Source of the DNA: CAWFPR01 sp963817635
Lineage (GTDB): Bacteria; Acidobacteriota; Vicinamibacteria; Vicinamibacterales; 2-12-FULL-66-21
Length of the DNA: 64,000 bases
Assembly (NCBI GenBank): GCA_963817635.1
Contig: CAWFPR010000023.1
Span: 124,001-188,000, forward strand
Reading direction: 5' to 3'
Positions 44,778 through 54,107 of the stretch are shown piece after piece (positions within the stretch are counted from its first letter, which is position 1; the number at the start of each line of letters is the position of its first letter). A model generated the notes under the pieces. The model was not told the DNA's origin. It was given only the letters and a program-made list of their open reading frames with translations, and did no database searches. A program made the position numbers and the translations under genes.

Positions 44778-45866
44778 TCACCGTTTCTTCGAGGGCCTGG
44801 TCATGAGATCGACGTACAGCTTGTAGAACTTGTCCTTGTCGAGGTCCACCTGCACGGTCGAGACCTTCCAGAGCCAGGACGGCGCCTTCACGTTCTTCTC
44901 GATGAAGATGGTCTGTCCGTAGCCGGCGCCATGGTTGATGTCGATGTTCACCTGACGCTCTTCCTGCGCGGTGATGATCGACGGATCGATCACGGCTCCG
45001 GCGGCGATCTCGTCCCACATGTATCCGCCGCCGCCCGTGCCCGGCCGCGAGTACTTGGTGAAATACTGCGCCGTGGGCGCATCGGATTTGGCGATTTCCG
45101 CCCGCATGCTGTCGGAGAGGTTCGTCTTGACGGAGATGTCCACCGGCGTGATGGTGATCTTCTTCCACGGCGCGCTCATTACCATGCGAACCGCCTCGGG
45201 ATCCCACCACCAGTTGAACTCCCGGCGGCCGTTGCCCCGGTGATTGCCCCCTTTGTCCACATTGAACCCGGCGCCCATGATCACCAGTTCCTTCACCAGC
45301 TTCGGAAGGTCGGGCTCGAGCTGGAGCGCCAGCGCGACGTTGGTCAGCGGTCCGCCGCACCAGAGGATCACCTCACCCGGGTACTTGCGGATCGTGTCGA
45401 TCATGAAATTGGCGGCGTGCTGCGGCACCGCCTTGATCGTGGGGCTTCCCGGCGCGAGGACCGGCACTTCGTCCGGATCGTGATATCTGCTGGGGTTCCA
45501 GGCCCCCTTGTATCCAAACTCGCCGTACATGGCTTCCCACAGCGCGGTTTCCTCGCGGGAGTTGATCAGCGGGAACTTGGCGCCCTGCGCGACCGGGACG
45601 TGCCCGTAACCCGTCAGCTCCAGCATCCGGAGGGCCCACTGGGTGCTGGCCTTCACCTGCCCGTCCCCGGCCACGATGCTGATGCCGACCACCTCGATGC
45701 CGGGCGCCTGGAGCAGCATCATGAGCGATTGATTGTCCGTCCCGGTAGCGCCGCCGATGTCCTGATCGATGAAGACCTTCTGCTGCGCGTCGAGACGGGC
45801 AGGCGCCGACAGCAGCAGGCCCACGAGGACCGCGCACGTCCATTTCGCGTAACGGTGAATGATCAC
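44778..45866 (-). CDS. Secreted nucleoside hydrolase, divergent
   Basis: 362 residues from GTG 45866, with GGGGAG upstream and a signal peptide (WTCAVLVGLLLSAPARLDAQ). The metal motif is D-Q-D-I-G-G-A-T-G-T-D-N-Q-S-L, again expanded, with D-N in place of D-D. Then GISIVAGDGQVKASTQWALR, LWCGGPLTNVALALQLEPDL, ELVIMGAGFNVDKGGNH, and R-E-F-N-W-W-W-D-P-E-A. Extra Trp residues in the active-site loop suggest a larger or aromatic substrate. It is the first hydrolase after the TonB receptor, separated by a spacer with two strong hairpins. Confidence 0.8.
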   Translation of the reverse strand: MIIHRYAKWTCAVLVGLLLSAPARLDAQQKVFIDQDIGGATGTDNQSLMMLLQAPGIEVVGISIVAGDGQVKASTQWALRMLELTGYGHVPVAQGAKFPLINSREETALWEAMYGEFGYKGAWNPSRYHDPDEVPVLAPGSPTIKAVPQHAANFMIDTIRKYPGEVILWCGGPLTNVALALQLEPDLPKLVKELVIMGAGFNVDKGGNHRGNGRREFNWWWDPEAVRMVMSAPWKKITITPVDISVKTNLSDSMRAEIAKSDAPTAQYFTKYSRPGTGGGGYMWDEIAAGAVIDPSIITAQEERQVNIDINHGAGYGQTIFIEKNVKAPSWLWKVSTVQVDLDKDKFYKLYVDLMTRPSKKR

Positions 45867-45936
45867 GGTGATGCTCCCCAACAGGCCTGTTTGAACGTCC
45901 GCGGTTACGACGTCCGAGCCGGTCGTGACCTCGCGA

Positions 45937-45964
45937 GGGCCGGCGGCTGGAACACCGCCGGCCC
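45937..45964 (-). other. GC hairpin 2 in receptor-hydrolase spacer
   Basis: Perfect 10-bp stem: GGGCCGGCGG (45937-45946) with CCGCCGGCCC (45955-45964), 8-base loop. It lies in the 158-bp spacer between the TonB receptor and the first nucleoside hydrolase. No U-tract follows, so it may stabilise or process the mRNA rather than end it. Confidence 0.6.
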
Positions 45965-45989
45965 CACGCGGACCGCGAATCGGACACGG

Positions 45990-46017
45990 GCCCGGCGAGG
46001 GGAACTCCTCGCCGGGC
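45990..46017 (-). terminator. GC hairpin 1 after TonB receptor gene
   Basis: Perfect 11-bp stem: GCCCGGCGAGG (45990-46000) with CCTCGCCGGGC (46007-46017), 6-base loop, starting seven bases past the receptor stop. Lack of a U-tract suggests a leaky terminator or a 3' end protector that gives more receptor than enzyme. Confidence 0.5.
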
Positions 46018-46024
46018 TCGCACA

Positions 46025-49000
46025 TCAGAACACGTACTTCAGCGCGAACTGCACCTGCCGCGAGGATTTCACGGTCGACTGGATCTTGCCGAACGTGGGA
46101 GATCCGACCGTCGTTCCCGGTGTCTGGAACTGCGCGTGGTTGAAGATGTTGAAGAACTCGGCCCTGAACTGGAGCCGGGTGTTGAACTTCTTGGAGACCG
46201 ACATGTCGGCGTTCCACCGTCCCGGTCCGAACAGCGTCGTCCGGGCGGCGTTGCCGAGGACACCGGCGGCCGGCGCCACGAAGCAGCTCGTGTCGAACCA
46301 CATGTCGATGGTCGGGTTGTCCAGCGCCCCGTCACACACCCTGTCGGGCCTGTTGCCGAACCCCGTGCCGGACAGGTTGCTCGACATGTTCATGCCCAGG
46401 GGATATCCGCTGTTGGCCGAGAGGATCCCGTTGATCTGCCAGCCGCCGAGGATCGCCTCCGAGATGCCACTCAGATCCGTCAGGTAACGCTGGCCGCGTC
46501 CGACCGGCACCATGTAGAGCGTGCTCAGGGAGAAGTTGTGCCGGAGATCCGTGTTGGACGAGCCCTTGTCCGCATTCTTGTCGGTCACGACGGGGAAATA
46601 GACGACGCCCGGGTCGCCACCGAATCCGGATACGCCGTTGGTGAGCGCGTGCGCGTAGGTGTAGGAGGCGAGCAGGAAGAACCCGTTCGCCGCCCGCCGC
46701 TCCATCCTCACCTGCATCGAGTTGTACGACATCCAGCCGCGGCTGAGAGCGGCGATGACGCTCTGCAGATTCGGATACGGACGGCGCGCCGCCGCGTTGA
46801 ACCCTGGCCCGGGAGGCGCCGTGTTCAGGTCGCGGCTCTTGTCGAACAGACGATCCGCGTAGCTGCCGGCATAGGACACGCTCATGATCGTGCTGGACGG
46901 CAGCTTGCGCTCGATGTTCAAGCTCCACTGCTGCACGCGGCCCTGCTTGCTGTTCGGGTCGATCGTGGTCCAGGTGCCGGTGTAGCTCGCCGGGTCCGTC
47001 GGGGCGCTGTTGTCGGGGAAGCCCGTCGACAGCGTGCGAACCGGCGTGATGTTGTCGCTCGTGAACGCATAGGCATTCGCAAACGGCGGGTTCTGGTAGG
47101 GGCCCGTGGAGCCGCCCATCGCGGACACGTCATGGTAGATGCCGTAGCCGCCCCGGAGGACCGTATTGGTGCTCGAGCGGGGGCTCCACGCGAACCCGAT
47201 GCGCGGCTGGATGTTGCTGAAGTCCGTCTTCACACCGATCGTCCCGCCCACGTAGATCTTGCCCGTGTAGAAATCGAAATTGCTGAACCGGTCCTTGGCT
47301 TCCGACTGCGGCGTGGTCACCATGTAGGCCAGGCCCAGGTTCAAGGTGAGAGCATCGCTCACCCGCCACGTATCGTCGATGAAGCCGCGGTACTCCTTCC
47401 AGCGCCGCCCCTTGACCGAGCCGTTGAGCTGATCGTTGCGTCCGCCCGAGGCGGGAAGCCCCAGCAGCAGGCTGGCGATGGAGCTGCCGGTGTTGGCGTT
47501 CAGCGATCCGGTCGAAGTAAACCCCGCGGTGAAGAGACGCGTGAACGAGAACTGCCCCGCGAGCGCCGTATCTCCCAGCAGGTTCAACTGCATGAAGCGA
47601 GCGGACAGGCCGCCGTTCAGCGTGTGGGAGCCCTTCACCTTCGTCAGCGTGTCGGAGTAGTGGAAGACGTTGGTGCCGCCCTGGAACGGGGAGAAGCCCC
47701 GATCCCCGATCCCCACGAAGTTCTGGAACGTCATGCGCGTCAGCGACGACGTCTCGTCTCCGCCCAGGTTGGCGCCGGGAATGCCGAGCTCCTGGGACTT
47801 GTTGGAGAGATATCCGAACGACGTGATGTAGTTGAAGATCCGGTTGTAGCCCGCGGTGAACTGGTTGATCAGATTGTTCCCGAAGATGTGGGTCTGTGAA
47901 ACCGCGATGTTCTTCGCCCGGGTCTTGAACGTCTGGTTGCTCGAGAACCCGCCGGTCGCGCCGTAGTCGGGCAGCCCGGTCGGCAGGTACTGCTTCGCAT
48001 TCTCCTGGCTGTAGCGCGCGAACAGGCGGTTGTTGTCGTTGAAATTGTGGTCGACGCGAATGTCGCCCTGGTAGTCGTCGAGCGTCTTGACCGGGTTGGC
48101 GAGGTAGTTGCCAGCGAGCCGATCGGTGAACGTGGGCATCGGCAGCAGGTTCACGAGCTGCTGTCCGATCGGATCGATACGATTGGCCGGGATCGTGGCA
48201 TTCGGGAATGGGTCGCGGACGTTCTGGCCTGTCACGGGGTCCTTGTGCGTCGAGGCCGGATCGTAGATCGCCACCGCGGGCGCACCCGGAAACGACTCGG
48301 TGAAGACGCCCTGGTGCATCAGCGCCGTCGGGACCGTCAGGAGCGTCGTCAGGCCCTCGCGGATGTTGTTGCCCTGGAAATCGCCGAAGAAGAAGGTCTT
48401 GCCCTTGACGACGGGACCGCCCAACGAGAAACCGTACTCGTTCTGTCGCCACGGACGCTTCTTGGGACCGTCGAAGAAGTTCCGCGCGTCGAGCGCGTCG
48501 TTGCGCAGGTATTCGAACAGCGTGCCGTGGAACGTGTTCTCGCCCGACTTGCTGCTGACCAGCACGGTCGTGCCGCCGCGGCTGCCGTACTGGGCCTGGT
48601 AGTTGTAGGTGAGCACCTTGAACTCGCGGATGGCATCGACTGACGGCAGGATGCTCACGCCGCCGGCCGTCAGCTCGTTGTCGTCGATGCCGTCGAACAT
48701 CCAGTCGTTCGCGTTCTCGCGCATGCCCTGCGCCGAGACCGACATGCTGCCGCGGTAGGACACCTCGCTGCTCGGGCCCTGCGCCAGAAAGCTGCCCGCG
48801 CGCCCCGTCACGGTGCCGGTTCCGAGCAGGGCCAGCTGGACGAAGTTGCGTCCGTTCAGCGGCAGCTCGGCCACCTGCTGCGCGTTGATCAACTGCCCGA
48901 GTGAGGCGTCGGAGCGCTGGAGCGCCACGTCGGCGGCCTGGCTCGTGACCGTCACCTCGCTGGTCAGCGACGACACCTGCATCGTGAAATTCAACGTGAG

Positions 49001-49306
49001 GCTGTCCTGCACCTGCAGGTTCAGGGTTCGTTCCTCGGTCCTGAACCCGCTCATGGTCACGCTCACCGTGTAGGTGCCGATCGGGAGCAGCGGCAGCGCG
49101 TAACGGCCCGCCTGGTCGGTCACGGCTTCACGTACCGCGGTCGTGCCCTGGTTGCGGGCGGTCACGACCGCCCCCGGAATTGTGCCCCCCGACGAGTCGA
49201 GCACCGTCCCGGCGATGTTGCCGACCGATTGTGCGGATGCGGTCGTGCCGGCCAGGCACATCAGCCCGATGACGAACGCGCTTACCCGGAGCCTCGAGAG
49301 TTCCAT
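46025..49306 (-). CDS. Oar-like TonB-dependent receptor
   Basis: 1,093 residues. Signal peptide (FVIGLMCLAGTTASAQS), then a carboxypeptidase-regulatory-like domain (NIAGTVLDSSGGTIPGAVVT; GRYALPLLPIGTYTVSVTMS), a plug (NAQQVAELPLNGRNFVQLAL; VDAIREFKVLTYNYQAQYGS) and a large beta-barrel ending in aromatic F (FALKYVF). It imports large or poorly diffusing molecules across the outer membrane with TonB energy. As first gene of the operon with three nucleoside hydrolases, ribokinase and sugar permease it presumably takes up nucleosides, nucleotides or nucleic-acid fragments. The frame is intact over 3.3 kb. GAGGGGAG lies close before ATG 49306. Confidence 0.85.
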   Translation of the reverse strand: MELSRLRVSAFVIGLMCLAGTTASAQSVGNIAGTVLDSSGGTIPGAVVTARNQGTTAVREAVTDQAGRYALPLLPIGTYTVSVTMSGFRTEERTLNLQVQDSLTLNFTMQVSSLTSEVTVTSQAADVALQRSDASLGQLINAQQVAELPLNGRNFVQLALLGTGTVTGRAGSFLAQGPSSEVSYRGSMSVSAQGMRENANDWMFDGIDDNELTAGGVSILPSVDAIREFKVLTYNYQAQYGSRGGTTVLVSSKSGENTFHGTLFEYLRNDALDARNFFDGPKKRPWRQNEYGFSLGGPVVKGKTFFFGDFQGNNIREGLTTLLTVPTALMHQGVFTESFPGAPAVAIYDPASTHKDPVTGQNVRDPFPNATIPANRIDPIGQQLVNLLPMPTFTDRLAGNYLANPVKTLDDYQGDIRVDHNFNDNNRLFARYSQENAKQYLPTGLPDYGATGGFSSNQTFKTRAKNIAVSQTHIFGNNLINQFTAGYNRIFNYITSFGYLSNKSQELGIPGANLGGDETSSLTRMTFQNFVGIGDRGFSPFQGGTNVFHYSDTLTKVKGSHTLNGGLSARFMQLNLLGDTALAGQFSFTRLFTAGFTSTGSLNANTGSSIASLLLGLPASGGRNDQLNGSVKGRRWKEYRGFIDDTWRVSDALTLNLGLAYMVTTPQSEAKDRFSNFDFYTGKIYVGGTIGVKTDFSNIQPRIGFAWSPRSSTNTVLRGGYGIYHDVSAMGGSTGPYQNPPFANAYAFTSDNITPVRTLSTGFPDNSAPTDPASYTGTWTTIDPNSKQGRVQQWSLNIERKLPSSTIMSVSYAGSYADRLFDKSRDLNTAPPGPGFNAAARRPYPNLQSVIAALSRGWMSYNSMQVRMERRAANGFFLLASYTYAHALTNGVSGFGGDPGVVYFPVVTDKNADKGSSNTDLRHNFSLSTLYMVPVGRGQRYLTDLSGISEAILGGWQINGILSANSGYPLGMNMSSNLSGTGFGNRPDRVCDGALDNPTIDMWFDTSCFVAPAAGVLGNAARTTLFGPGRWNADMSVSKKFNTRLQFRAEFFNIFNHAQFQTPGTTVGSPTFGKIQSTVKSSRQVQFALKYVF

Positions 49307-49466
49307 CTCCCCTCCTCTGCTGCGGGACGATACGGTTTCGGTTCGCTCCGCCCGGTTCCCGCTGTAAGTGATGTGCCGCCGCCACGGCTCGATGCGTGTG
49401 CAGGCCGATGGCGGCGGGGGCATTCCCGGAACACACTTCTGGACCAATTAGGCGACGGATTTCACA

Positions 49467-49486
49467 GGTGCCAAGAGACCGGCACC
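49467..49486 (-). other. Hairpin in receptor 5' leader
   Basis: GGTGCC (49467-49472) and GGCACC (49481-49486) form a 6-bp stem with an 8-base loop in the roughly 380-base leader of the TonB receptor transcript. It could influence leader folding; nothing more is recognised. Confidence 0.35.
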
Positions 49487-49693
49487 GGCTAGCGGGCAGG
49501 AGGAAATGATGACGTGACGATCCGTATTCAACTGCTCCGGACAGGCGACGGTCCGTTTGCCGGGGACGGCCGACTCAGGGAGCGTGTGGCTCGCGCATCA
49601 CTGCCAGATACCCCGTGCTGCACCTCTTTGCAATCTGGGAATATCGGTCTGATTCGCCTACAAAATAACTATTCTCGATTGATCCGACGCCAT

Positions 49694-49722
49694 TTAGCAC
49701 TCTACTCGTTCAGTGGTGTCAA
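49694..49722 (-). promoter_or_regulatory. Promoter of nucleoside operon
   Basis: On the minus strand: consensus -35 TTGACA (49717-49722), 17-bp spacer and -10 TGCTAA (49694-49699), in an AT-rich island. Transcription would run to the TonB receptor with a leader of about 380 bases. Confidence 0.5.
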
Positions 49723-49734
49723 GTACAAAAGTCC

Positions 49735-49763
49735 TTGCGCCGAACGGATAAGGAACTGATAAT
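49735..49763 (+). promoter_or_regulatory. Promoter of NADAR-like gene
   Basis: -35 TTGCGC (49735-49740), 17-bp spacer, -10 GATAAT (49758-49763). Its -35 lies 12 bp from the -35 of the opposite promoter, so one bound regulator could control both directions. Confidence 0.45.
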
Positions 49764-49870
49764 CGTCGGCCTTTCGAAGTCTTTGCGAGACGCCGTCCGC
49801 CCTGGCACTGGACACCCGGGAGGACGTCGGTGGAGGGACCTTGCGACCGACATCCGCGCGACAAGAGAGA

Positions 49871-51179
49871 TTGGGTACGGCGCGCACTCGGGCCGGTCAC
49901 CGGCCCCGGGCGGTAATCGCCACGCTCGTGTGCGCGGCGGGGATCTCCGCGGGCGCGTTCGCCGGCCAGACGCCGGCGGCTCCTGCGCCCCTGACGCTCG
50001 CCCGGCTGGTCGATCCCGCGACGCGGATCGACGTGAACGGCCGGCTGGTGCAACTCGCGCTGCATGGCCTCATCCGTTTCGATACGCTCGCCGAGCTGTT
50101 CACCTACATCGATACGCAGGCCGGCCGGTGGACCTTCTACGACTCCGGCAGAGCGCCAGGCCTTCGGAGACGATCTGCTCCGCCGCGGCGTCGAGAGCCG
50201 CATCGTGTCGATGGAAACGGAACTGCCGCTCGAAGTGCTCCTGACGCACACGCGCGGTGAGATCGACGCCGCCGTGAACGCGGTGCGCACGGTGGACGGT
50301 GCGCTCGTATTCAAGGGACGCAACTGGAACGCCTCCGTCCCGACGTACCGCGAGGCTTTCCAGCGGGTTCGCGATCGCTGGAGCACGAGCCTCAACTGCT
50401 GGAGCGCGTCCTCGTCCATGGCTGGGCGCGCGCTCTCGAACTGGTACCTGATCGACGAGGGCATCACCCTGTACGGCGCCACCTACGACTCCACGGAGCA
50501 TTTCTGGCAGGCGGTGAAGTACCGTCCCGACGTCACGATCGGCCAGCTTCGGGACCTGCTCGCGGCCATGGGCGGCGCGGACTGGCCGGCGTGGCTCGAC
50601 GACCTCGAGCGCGATCAGGCATTCGCGCGCAGCAACGCGTACGCGCTCGTGTTCCTGCGCGCCAACCTGCGGCCGGACCGTTTTGCGGCCTTCGACGAGC
50701 AGCTCCGGGCGGCGGGACGGCCCGACGAAAGCGCAAGGCAGGCGCAACAGCGGATCAGCCGCGGACCGGGCGAAGCGGTGCGATTCGTCGCCGTCCAGGA
50801 GAAGGTGCTGTGGGGCGACCTCGCGGACGTCTTCCATTTGGTCGTCACATTTTCGGCGCGCCTGGGCAGCGCACTGCCGCGCGGGGTTGGAAGCGTCCGC
50901 GACGCGCTGGCCGCGAGAGGATTCGGCACGATCACGCTCGATGGCTATGCCTCCGGCCGCTTCCCGTTCCTGAGCAGGACCTTCCAGGATCTGATGCTCG
51001 AGATCTGGAAGGTCAAGTACCTCCAGATGCCGCGATTCGGAGAGATCATCCGCAGCACGGTCGGGCGCCGGCTCGATCATTTCCTCGATGACGGCGATTC
51101 ACCCGACATCCCGATTCCGGTCTACGTCGGGCAGCTCAATCGCATCCGCGACCTCGCGCTCGCGCAGCAGAAGAAGTGA
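49871..51179 (+). CDS. Secreted NADAR-like protein (one frameshift)
   Basis: A protein of about 436 residues. A signal-like segment (VIATLVCAAGISAGAFAGQ) precedes a domain rich in L-V-D-P-A-T-R-I-D-V and F-D-T-L-A-E-L-F-T-Y-I; the frame shifts once near 50150. Around residues 190-225 the pattern L-S-N-W-Y, then G-A-T-Y-D-S-T-E-H-F-W-Q-A-V-K-Y resembles the YbiA/NADAR fold, whose members cleave ADP-ribose or riboflavin-intermediate N-glycosides. The rest is not recognised. The start is uncertain (TTG 49841 or 49871). It diverges from the nucleoside operon through back-to-back promoters, which suggests a shared regulation. Export would be unusual for NADAR proteins. Confidence 0.5.
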
Positions 51180-51263
51180 CCGCCAGGGCCACGGGAGTGA
51201 CGACAGCACGGCGGGCAGCGCCGGTCGTCCTGATTTCACCGAGGACGCCCCAGGCTAGCTAAG

Positions 51264-53977
51264 CTAGCGCCGCGCGGCGAACCCGCGCCGCATGTCGTCC
51301 GGGTCGTCCATGACGGGTGACGAGGCGAGCGCCTTCCAGTTGAAGCCGGGCTGGAACGGCTTCAGCGCGGCTGCCGGATCGAACAGGCGCGAATCGACGG
51401 GACGCGCGGTGTAGGGCGTCAGGTCCGGCACCTCGGCGAAGAAGTCGAGCGGCAGCGACGCTGCCGCGTCGAACTGGTTGAGCGGCGGCAGGTCCAGGAT
51501 GAAGAAGAGGAGCCGCGCGATCGACCCGAAGCTCGCCAGCGTGGGCGACACGTAGCCTCGCCGCACGTGCGGTCCCGCGAGCATCAGGACCGAGCGATGG
51601 GCATCGACGTGATCGCGCCCGCCCTGCGGATCGTCCTCCGCGATGATGACGAGCATCTCGGGCCACCACCGGCTGTGCGAGAGCGTCTGCATGACGCGGC
51701 CGAGCGCGAGGTCGTTGTCCGCCATGTAGGACTCGCGGAACGGGTACCCGTCGGCGGGATGCTCGTCGGTCAGGTGGTCGTTGGGCAGCACCATCGTGAC
51801 GAGCTGCGGGAACGGCTCCCGGCCGCTCTCCCAGCGCTCCCGCAGCTCGCGCTCGAATTCATCCACCCGGTACTGGTCCGGGATCGCCATGTTGAACGTC
51901 GGGTACGTCCGGGACGTGCGGTCGAACAGCGGCTTCGGAATCGGAAAGCTCACGCTCATGCGGATCCCGCTGTCGGTGAAGGCCGCCCGCTCCAGCGACG
52001 CCGGCATTTCCGTGCCGAACCCGAAGTTGAAGAAAGACATGTGGTGGCGCGCGAGGTGTTCCCACGAGCGCGCCGGCCTCGTTGTAGTCCTCGGGCAGCA
52101 CGGTCGCGCTCGACCCGGCCACGTAGCGCCGCCCCGGAGCGCTGCTGAACAGGCGCGGCTCGATCCGCGACCGCGCGTTCACCTCGACCCACTCGTTCGG
52201 ATACACGCCCACGACCCAGCGGTGGCCCGTGTTCGACTGGTCCGAGTCGCAATAGAAGTTGTCGCTGATGGCGAACCGGTCCGCGAGCGCCTGATGGTTC
52301 GGCGAGATGTCCACCGACGGCAGCACGCGCGAGCCGTCCTTGCTGACGACTCTCCGCTGCATGCCGAGCTCCGCGATCGCGGAATCGCCGTGCACGCTCG
52401 CGCGCTGCCCGTACACCTGGTCGAACGTACGGTTCTCCTTCACGATGAAGACGACGTGGCGGATCGGATGCTCCCGGAGAACCGGCACGAGCGGCCGCTG
52501 GGTCGCCGCGTCCGCCGGCACCTCGCGCGAGACGTACGTATTGCGCACGACCTCGGCGGTGTAGGCGGCCAGTGCCGGGGCGTCGGGCACGTCGATCATC
52601 TGCAGGGTGCCCTGCATGATGTCGCCCGGGTGGGCGCCGCGCGGCGGATCGACGAAGCCGCGCCCGCCGTTGGGGCCCGACCCGAGGCCCTTGGCGCTGC
52701 TGACGAGCAGCGTGCGCTCGCCCGGCGCAAGCGCCGCGATCGAGGCGAACCACCCCGCGGGCACGTAGCCCGCGACGCGCCCTGCGCGCAGGTCGACGAC
52801 CGCCACGGCGTTCAACCCCGCGCACGCGACGTAGAGCCGCGTCTCGTCGGACGTGAGCGCCATGCCGAACGGCAGCACGCCGCGCAGGTGCTCGAGCCCC
52901 GGCACGTTCAGTTCGATCTGGCCCGCGATTTCGCCCGTCTCGTGCTCGATGATCGAGATCGTGTCGTTGGTCGCGTTCGCGACGTACACGAAGCGCGCGC
53001 CGGCCACGACGGCCCCTGGGCTCGCGCCGCCCACGGTCGCGATGTCGTCGCGATCCACGCCGACGAGGTAGCCGGTCTTGATCCGGGCCATCACCTGCCC
53101 GGATGCGACGTCCACCTTGAACACCGACATCGCGTCCGGATGATTGGGGCTGCCGAGTCCCGGCACGGCCACCGAGCCGGCAATCGCTCCCTCCTCCGCT
53201 TCCTTCGACGGCACGCCGTACGCCGGGAATGCCAGTCCCGCCGACGCACGCGTCGGCTCGTCCGTTACGCCTGGCACGAGCGGATACTCGAACATGCCGA
53301 CGTTCGAGACCCAGGCGAACCGCTCGTCCGGCGAGAACGCCACGGCGAAAGGATTCCGCCCGACGCGCACCGACCGCACAACGTCGTGCGACACCACATC
53401 GACGATCGCCAGCCGATAGTTGAACTGATCCACGGCCAGCAGCGTCCGTCCGTCGCGGCTGAGCGCAAGGTCGCCGACGAAGCTGTCGGCGAACCCGCTC
53501 GTGTTGAGGTCGATCGCGCCCGACACCTTCAAAGTCGCGACATCCAGACTGACGATGCGCCCTTCGTCAGCGCTGCCGTAGTAGAAAGCTGGCGCCGTCA
53601 GGGGAGAACGCGCCGCCCATGTAGGCGCCGCTGCCGCGCTCTGGCTCGTCGGGGACGTGCAGAGCCGAGGCACGGCGGACGGCATACGGCTCCCGCAGGT
53701 CGACGAACTCGATCGCATCACGCCGCATCAGCGCCGCGCGGCTCCCGTCACGGCTGACGGCCAGTCCCCACGCATACGATCCCGTGCGGATCACCCGCCC
53801 GGCCGGCGTGACGCGGCGGCCGTTCACGAGCACGGCGGTGTTGCCGTCGATGTGCGCGATGCGCGAGCGTCCGGGCGGCTCCAGCAACTGAACCGAGGGC
53901 CGCTGAAACGTCGGGGCGACGAGGGCGCCGAGCGCGATGGCGACGGCGAGGGATAGGCCGATCGACAGCGGACGCAT
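51264..53977 (-). CDS. YncE-like propeller with C-terminal phosphoesterase (two frameshifts)
   Basis: About 900 residues, frames shifting near 53590 and 52050. An N-terminal signal/anchor (LSIGLSLAVAIALGALVAP) is followed by a seven-bladed YVTN/YncE-type propeller (FADSFVGDLALSRDGRTLLA; NPFAVAFSPDERFAWVSNVG; PFGMALTSDETRLYVACAGL). The C-terminal half belongs to the phospholipase C/acid phosphatase-like phosphoesterase family (H-V-V-F-I-V-K-E-N-R-T-F-D-Q-V-Y-G; DISPNHQALADRFAISDNFY; then MVLPNDHLTDEHPADGYPF and I-I-A-E-D-D-P-Q-G-G-R-D-H-V-D-A-H-R). The acidic/His residues of the metal site are kept. It is probably an exported phosphatase or phospholipase on an unknown substrate. Confidence 0.75.
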
Positions 53978-53995
53978 GGCGGGAATGTAGCACGG

Positions 53996-54086
53996 GGCTT
54001 CAGGCTTCAGGCTTCAGCCTCGAGCCTCGAGCCTCGAGCCCTCGAGCTCCGTGCCCTGAGCCCTGGGCCCCGAGCCTGAGCCCTGC
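53996..54086. repeat. Short tandem repeat array, intergenic
   Basis: Three copies of GGCTTCA, then about four of GCCTCGA and several degraded GCCCTGA/GCCCCGA units follow each other between divergent genes. No reading frame or hairpin explains it; it looks like slippage-prone filler sequence. Confidence 0.7.
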
Positions 54087-54095
54087 ACAATCTGG

Positions 54096-54101
54096 TAACG
54101 T
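54096..54101 (+). promoter_or_regulatory. -10 of Zn-ribbon regulator gene (leaderless)
   Basis: TAACGT exactly six bases before a GTG at 54108, supporting that codon rather than ATG 54105 as the start. Confidence 0.4.
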
Positions 54102-54107
54102 CGGATG

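Noticed and set aside
42951..46487. A 1,178-codon plus-strand open frame
   Set aside because: It lies antisense to the ribokinase and nucleoside hydrolase genes; its peptide is Arg/His/Asp-rich low-quality sequence with no domain. It is open only because of high GC.
46136..47899. A 587-codon plus-strand open frame opposite the TonB receptor
   Set aside because: Shadow frame; the receptor on the minus strand is intact with clear motifs.
53996..54086. Repeat array considered as a REP/BIME or terminator
   Set aside because: No consistent inverted symmetry; units are direct and degrade along the array.
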